Shown here piece by piece: positions 16,350 to 22,026 of a stretch of DNA of 22,026 nucleotides; within the stretch, counting starts at the first letter, position 1, and every line of letters begins with the position of its first letter. This stretch comes from Cyclostephanos tholiformis (Eukaryota > Bacillariophyta > Thalassiosirophyceae > Thalassiosirales > Thalassiosiraceae), in assembly GCA_036939975.1 (NCBI GenBank), contig JALLPB010000148.1, positions 1 through 22,026 on the forward strand, in the 5' to 3' direction. Under the pieces are notes generated by a model. It saw only the letters and a list, made by a program, of their open reading frames with translations, searched no databases and was not told the origin of the DNA. A program made the position numbers and the translations under genes.

Positions 16350-17856
16350 ATGGCAAAGAAGAGGAGGCAGGATGCCGAGCCGGAGGCAGAGATCGAAACG
16401 GAAGAAGAGCATCCCGGAAATCGTGACGATGAAGAAGAGGAGGAAGATGACGAATTAGTATCCTCGGAGGAAGACGAGGACGACGACGCTCCACCATCGT
16501 CGAAACATCTCGCCGCCCCGATCCCGCCCCCCCTCCCACCATCATCGTCCGATGATACGATCCAATCCGACGGAAAATATCGCAACAGGCGACGACTCCT
16601 CGTATTATCTTCTCGCGGGATCACCGCGAGGTATCGACATTTGCTCGAGGACCTGCGTACCTTGACCCCCCACGGCAAGAGGGAGTGCAAGCTCGACGTC
16701 GGGAAGAATTACGCCGTCGGCGGTTCCGGTGGAGGGGGCGGGTATGGCGCCGCCGTCAACGAGATAGCCGAGTTACGCGGATGTCACGCCGTTCTATTCC
16801 TCGAATGTCGCAAGCGAGGTCAGGACGGATACCTCTGGCTCGGTCGGACCTCCCATTCGAACGACTCCCCCTCCCCCCTCCTCCCCCCGACGACGTCCGA
16901 CGACGGCGCGATGACGGATACTACGACGAAAATCGAGCAGGGGAAGCACCTCATGATATCCGGCGGACCGTCGATCAAATTTCACATCACGAACATACAC
17001 ACCATGGACGAATTGAAGATGACCGGCAATTGCATGAAGGGATCGCGTCCGATATTGTCGTTCGATACGTCGTTCGATACGATCGATCACCTCAAGTTGG
17101 TCAAGCACGTGCTGGTCGACGTATTCGGCACGCCGAGGGGACATCCCAAGAGCAAGCCGTTCGTCGATAGGGTGATGGGATTTTATTACGCCGATGGGAA
17201 GGTACGTTGGGGTTGACTTCCTCCCGTCGTCCTTGCCCGGGGGGGCGTGCGCGCGTGTCCATGATTAGAAACAACGACGAGCGTATATCCGAGATCTTCA
17301 TTGAAGACGAACGCGTACATATTGTATTAAGACTACGATGGAATGAGAGACGCGATTCGCATGCACCGGCGACGTTGGGGCGTAACATCTCTTTTTTNGC
17401 CTTTGCCCCCCCCCCCCCCCTTTTTTTTTGTACACATGCCTCCTTTTTTGCATGTGCTCCTCTCATTTCGTCACAAAAAAAAAAATAACGATGCGTCGAT
17501 CGCCCCCGATGAACGTTAAGATTTGGGTGCGAAACTACCAAATCCTGGAAGAGACGGCATCGACCGCGAAGGAGGCCAACGAGCAGAAGAAGCTGACCGG
17601 ACACGCGCACTCCACGTCCCTAATCGAGATCGGGCCGAGATTCGTACTCAATCCCATACGTATCTTTCGCGGTTCCTTCGGGGGTCAGACTCTTTGGGTG
17701 AACGAATCGTTCGTGAATCCCAATGTCATACGGAGCATGAAGAAGAAGGAAGAGGGGGAAAAGTACGTTAGGAGGAAGGGAGCCGAAAACAAGAGGAAGA
17801 GGAGGGACGAGAGCATCGTAGTTCCTAAGGATCCATTGTCAGACGTGTTTCGTTAA
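16350..17856 (+). CDS. BRX1: Ribosome biogenesis protein BRX1 (Brix domain), two exons
   Basis: Exons 16350-17201 and 17521-17856 (319-bp intron, GTACGT donor, AAG acceptor, phase 0) encode 395 residues. An acidic N-terminus (about 1-75) precedes the Brix domain: NRRRLLVLSSRGITARYRHL, LEDLRTLTPHGKRECKLD, NEIAELRGCHAVLFLECRKR, then IHTMDELKMTGNCMKGSRPI, HPKSKPFVDRVMGF and, after the intron, IWVRNYQILEE, LIEIGPRFVLNPIRIFRGSF and GGQTLW. The C-terminus is Lys/Arg-rich as in nucleolar factors. BRX1 acts in early 60S subunit assembly with EBP2. Two inserts are unusual: a Gly run (124-132) and about 40 extra residues (166-205) in the loop that is short in yeast and human proteins. The intron holds an N at 17398 and C/T homopolymers, so its length is uncertain. 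Confidence 0.92.
17398..17398. other. Ambiguous base (N) in BRX1 intron
   Basis: A single N precedes an 18-C and 9-T homopolymer block (about 17405-17430). It marks a sequencing or assembly uncertainty in the intron and does not affect the protein. Confidence 0.9.
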
Positions 17857-18025
17857 ATTATATTCATAACGCACGATCCTTAGAAAATTTAATTTTACCG
17901 ATTCTTGGCTCATCTCCTAAATATCGATGTCGTTATATGCTCATGTTTTGTCGTTGCTTATTTCTTCTTTACAATTTACATTTTACTAGACAAGGTGGAG
18001 GGGGGGGAGAAAGCCTCACTTATTG

Positions 18026-21000
18026 TTAGACACTGCTCAATATCGTGACCAATCCATGATCCTCGAGGCGTTCCTTCACTCTCACGGCCTCCTCGAGACG
18101 GTATGGCGGCATGCCTTCCAACGGATACGCTTCGTTCAATAAGGCATACTTGTCCTTTCCCAACTCGTGGTATGGAATTAATTCGACACAATACAGAACC
18201 GGGGCCAGCTCCCGAGCGAATGATACGAGTGCTTCCAACTCTGAGTCCGTATCGGTTAGGTCTTTCATCAAGACCCATCGCAGCGTAAGTCGAATATTGG
18301 GGTAGTTGTCTCGGACGAAGCGTGCGAACGCCTTGGACTTTGCCATTTCGCTAACGGGGACTCGTGCTATCCCCGAAGCCACCTTGTTGTCCATGCCCTT
18401 GAGACACAGCAGAATGTTATCGGTGTGCGGTAACACCTCGTCCCATATGATCTTGTCCCCATGACAGGCAGTATCCAAGCACGTCGTGAGACCCAGGCTG
18501 CGGACGCGTTTAAAGACATCCCGTACGAAGCTAGCCTGGACCAGAGGTTCTCCTCCTGATATTGTTATGCCGCCGCCTCGGGGATGGAGCCATTCTTGAT
18601 ACTTGCCAACTAGCGAGGCAACCTCGCTGGAGGACATGGCGAATTCGGGGTGTTTCCTGGGATCCGCCAATGCCTGAGTCTCGGGGTTGCAGCAGAAGAG
18701 ACAACGCTTAGGACATCCATGGAGGAAGAATGCCATGCGTATTCCCGGTCCGTCGGTGGTCGAAAAGGATTCAAGGGAGTACACGCTGCCCAAAACACCA
18801 TCGCCCATCTCCTTTTCCATTTCATTGCTATAATCTACAGAATGCTCTGTGTCGTCGTCCAGGTCATAGTCAATCTTCTTGCCAGCCATGGTCACCACAC
18901 TTGACGAGTGCATCGTTCTGGCCATGACCTCCTCTCGTTGCTCAGGTGTGAGCCGATTGAAACGAACGGCGTATCCGCTCACTCGAATAGTCAAGTTTGG
19001 ATACTTTTCAGGGTGGCGATGAGCCTCTTGCAAAATGTCGCGGCTCAGAATGTTGACATTTATGTGATGGGCATTTCGACTAAAGTATCCATCCAATAGC
19101 GTGGCAAGGTTTGCATTTCTGTTATTTGGTTGTCCGAGGGCGTTTGGTAGAAGACAGAAGGTATTTGATATGCCGTCCATACATTTCGAATATGGGATTT
19201 TGGCGACAGAAGCCAACGATGCTAACGCACCATTCTTATCTCGTCCATGCATGGGATTAGATCCTGGCGCGAATGATTCTCCTCGGATTCTTCCATCTGG
19301 AGTGGCTCCGGTGTTAGCACCATATACCAAGTTGGATGTAATGGTGAGGACGGAGAGCGTAGCCATAGCATTGCGGTAGAGTTTTTGCTTTGCAAGTTCC
19401 TCGTGGAGTCTTGTACATGCCCGGACGGCAAGAGAGTCCACTCGATCATCATCGTTCCCAAACTGCGGTAATTCTCGGGTTGGGTGACCTCGACGGAATC
19501 CCACGGTGAGTCCTGCTTCATTACGGATAGGGTAGACCTCATCGTACTTGAGTGCCGCTAGCGAATCGGCAACAACACTCAGCCCAGCAAAACCAAATGC
19601 CATGAGACGATTTACATCAGAATTGTGAAGAGCCATTTGGACATTTTCGTAGTTGGCATGATCGTGAGCATAATGAATTACATTCATGGTGTCAGCATAA
19701 AGCCTTGCCATCCATGGAATGGCAACATCGAAGTAGATACTTGCGACGTCATCGTAATTGATTGGCTGGCTTTCGTCGCCAGGGCCAATACCTGCTTCTT
19801 CACACGCCCACTCCAACTCGGGCGAAAGAAAGTCTCCGTGTATTTCTTCGCGTCCTCTATTCAGGCACATTAAGAGCAGCTTGACCATATTCACTCTCGC
19901 TCCAAAGAATTGCATATCGACACCGCATCGCATCGCTGAGACACAGCACGCAATGGCATAGTCAGACCCAAATATTCCACGCATTAAATCGTCATTTTCA
20001 TACTGAATAGATGATGAGCTGATGGATTGCTGGGCACAATACTCCTTGAAGTGGTCGGGAAGGCTCTTAGCCCACAACACAGTGAGGTTTGGTTCTGGTG
20101 CCGGGCCCAAGTTAGTAAGGGTATGTAAGAAGCGGAAGGTTGTCTTGGTTACCAGGTGTCTCCCATCGTTCATACAACCGCCAAGTGCAATTGTCATCCA
20201 AGTTGGATCCCCCGAGAATAGCATGTTGTACTCTGGAGGTCGCAAATGCCGAACAAGTCGCATCTTGATTACTAGGTCATCAATTACTTCTTGTAGGTCT
20301 TGTTCTGTGGCGATGCCCTCTTTGAGATCTCGTTCTGCAAATATGTCTAAGAATGAGTCCCATCTACCGATCGACATGGCTGCTCCATCCTGTTCCTTGA
20401 GAGCGGCAGTATGCCCCAACCACATGGACTGAGCTGCCTCCCGAAATGTCTTCGATGGTTGGCGAATGTTCACGCCGTAGCCGTCCGCCATGAGGAGCAG
20501 TTCTTTCAGTCCTTTCACTTGCTTGCTAATTTCGGATCGCAGCTGCAAAGCATCACTCGCGGAGCCGCTAATGGCATCATAATCCATCATCTTGCGATGA
20601 ATCAGCTCATCGACTCCGTAAAGAGCAATCCTGCGATAGTCGCCTATAATACGACCTCGTCCGTAGGCATCCGGAAGACCGGTGAGGAGATGTGAGTGAC
20701 GGGCCTTTCGCATTTCCTTCGTGTACATACTGAAGACGAGATCGTTGTGCGTTTGCACATCCTATATTGCAGAAAGGGAAGGGTGGAAGAATGTGGTAGT
20801 CATATCAGACGACTGCTAACACGAGTGCAATGAGTGCATCGAACCCGACGACAAATGCGGCATCAAGCAATGACGCCATCGACAACGACCTCATCGGGAA
20901 TTGTCCTATGCGTTGAAGAGGACTAGAATAGAATTGAATTAAGATTGGCTTTTGTTAAAGAAGTGAGATTACTAGATTTAGAACTATAGAAATTTAAAAT

Positions 21001-21821
21001 AGAAAACTCGATAAAACTGCNACTATAGAAATTTAAAATAGAAAACTCGATAAAACTGCTCGATGAGCATATGATAGGAATTATCACCCAAATGTTTTTT
21101 TAGGCCCATCGACGCGATCGTCTTCACCTCGTTTTCGTAGTGGCATTTCTCTTCGTGACCGCCATCGTCAACGTCGTCGCCGCCTTGATTGCGTCGTCGA
21201 TATCATCTAAGCACGCACCTTCGTATAAGTTTTAGCCATTTCAGGATCGGGCCGATAACCATAACTCTTAAGGGCGCTACCGACCACGTGAAATCCACCC
21301 CGGGGTTTGCAAGCTCGCTTGAGAGGTTCGTCGGTCTGTAGTCCAACGATGATATCCTCCTCCTTGGAATGGACATATCCAGGTCCGTGACTCGTTATGG
21401 TAGACGCCGTCCCGGTGTCCACATCGAGTATTCCCCGTTGGCGTTCCAATTCGATGATTTCCTCGCAGCGCTTCCACGTTCTCAATGTCCGTGCCGTTGG
21501 CGGGGCCAAGAACGTCGCATCGCCGTCGTAGGGCGTCACATGCGCCATGATGTATTCCTTGACGTTGCAGTCCCCGGGCATAGATGTTGGATTGTTAACG
21601 GCGGGAATCGGGTACATATTTTCCACAAATTTCGCTTCGGCAATGGCGTCGCCGTGTGTTCCCTTCGGAAGGAGCGAGGCAGTCTCGTTGTGAAATGAGG
21701 GAAAGGAGGCATGGTTCGTCCTGAGATGGTGGTTCGTCCCTAGATGAGGGTCGTCCGGAAGTTGTGCATGTTTCCTAGTTTCCTCAGAGTAATGGAGCGG
21801 GAGTTTGACTTGAATTTTCAT
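18026..21821 (-). CDS. Pyruvate formate-lyase fused to its radical-SAM activating enzyme, two exons
   Basis: Exons 21821-21219 and 20761-18026 (GT-AG intron, phase 0, interrupted by an N) encode about 1112 residues. PFL converts pyruvate and CoA to acetyl-CoA and formate in anaerobic or dark metabolism. After about 90 variable residues the PFL domain runs to about 820: [37 protein letters not shown], the catalytic pair C473-C474 in [17 protein letters not shown] and the glycyl-radical loop [10 protein letters not shown] (Gly797). A roughly 50-residue acidic linker ([14 protein letters not shown]) leads without a stop into a complete PFL-activating enzyme (about 857 to the end): [10 protein letters not shown], the 4Fe-4S motif C884-PKR-C888-LF-C891, SGGEP at 936-940, and [11 protein letters not shown]. 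The activase makes the glycyl radical from SAM. ATG 21821 is the first Met of a plausible exon; whether the N-terminus is an organelle-targeting peptide is unclear. Confidence 0.92.
20762..21218 (-). other. Intron of the PFL-activase gene containing an assembly join
   Basis: Donor GTGCGT at 21218 and acceptor ATAG at 20762 flank 457 bp. An N at 21021 lies between two identical 38-bp copies (20983-21020 and 21022-21059). True intron length is probably about 39 bp shorter. Confidence 0.8.
20983..21059. repeat. 38-bp exact duplication flanking an N (likely unmerged contig overlap)
   Basis: The 38 bases before and after N at 21021 are identical, starting ACTATAGAAATTT and ending AAACTGC. This is what results when two overlapping contig ends are joined without merging. 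Confidence 0.85.
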
Positions 21822-22026
21822 GGCGTACCATATTATTATTATTTTGTGTGTGTGTGTTTTTATTTCTTTTTTATTTTCGTGTTTTGCTTCAGGAGTGTGA
21901 TAGAGTTGAGCTTCATTTATTTTTTGAGAAAAACTGCATAATGTACCGGTATTCACCCTTTGTAATTCCTGCTGTCTCACCGAAAAAAAAATTATCCCCT
22001 GTGTCTCTTTTTTTTCTCGACTATCT
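21822..22026. other. Upstream region of the PFL-activase gene with microsatellites
   Basis: About 205 bp of probable 5' UTR and promoter for the leftward gene. It contains a TAT-type trinucleotide run (21830-21843), a GT dinucleotide repeat (21845-21857) and a T-rich end. A first exon upstream cannot be excluded, since the frame stays open to 21980 with no ATG. Confidence 0.5.

Noticed and set aside
16079..16690. 203-codon minus-strand frame over the BRX1 start
   Set aside because: It is antisense to the acidic N-terminus of BRX1; its Ser runs are reverse-complement Glu/Asp codons.
20022..20432. Plus-strand frames over the PFL domain
   Set aside because: Antisense to a strongly conserved PFL coding region; no independent evidence.
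1..22026. CRISPR arrays, bacterial operons, tRNA or rRNA genes
   Set aside because: No regularly spaced repeats, no tRNA T-loop/anticodon arrangement and no ribosome-binding pattern were seen; spliced genes show that the DNA is nuclear eukaryotic.

Overview
The window reads as nuclear DNA of a photosynthetic stramenopile, most likely a diatom and probably a centric one. Four things support this. (1) A light-harvesting protein at 5026-5793 starts with a signal peptide ending in an ASAFAP motif, the mark of import into complex red-derived plastids. (2) Genes are compact, with few short GT-AG introns of about 70-180 bp. (3) A pyruvate formate-lyase is present. (4) A spliced TMEM216-type gene is present; this is a ciliary transition-zone family, expected only where a flagellate stage survives, as in the sperm of centric diatoms. 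The species is inferred, not shown.

Layout, left to right: an edge-truncated DUF6818-like (SANT/Myb-like) protein (-) beside an AT-rich, inverted-repeat-rich stretch that looks transposon-derived; a PX-like protein (+); a four-exon TMEM216 homologue that no single long ORF reveals (-); a small coiled-coil protein (+); a FHIT-type HIT hydrolase with an N-terminal extension (-); a plastid LHC-superfamily protein (+); a METTL21/23-like methyltransferase (-); a five-exon kelch-BTB protein resembling LZTR1 (+); a CNNM-type magnesium transporter with DUF21, CBS pair and CNBH-like domains (-); a three-exon membrane-anchored sulfatase (+); translation factor eIF3j (-); ribosome biogenesis factor BRX1 (+); and pyruvate formate-lyase fused in one reading frame to its own radical-SAM activating enzyme (-).

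All 13 genes alternate strictly in strand, so every promoter region is shared by a divergent pair and every 3' region by a convergent pair, often with under 150 bp between stops. eIF3j and BRX1, both protein-synthesis genes, share one divergent promoter region; TMEM216 and the coiled-coil gene share another.

The most notable items are the PFL/PFL-activase fusion, the cryptic TMEM216 gene and the strand alternation. Two single N bases mark assembly joins; the one at 21021 sits between identical 38-bp copies and is almost certainly an artefact in the PFL intron.
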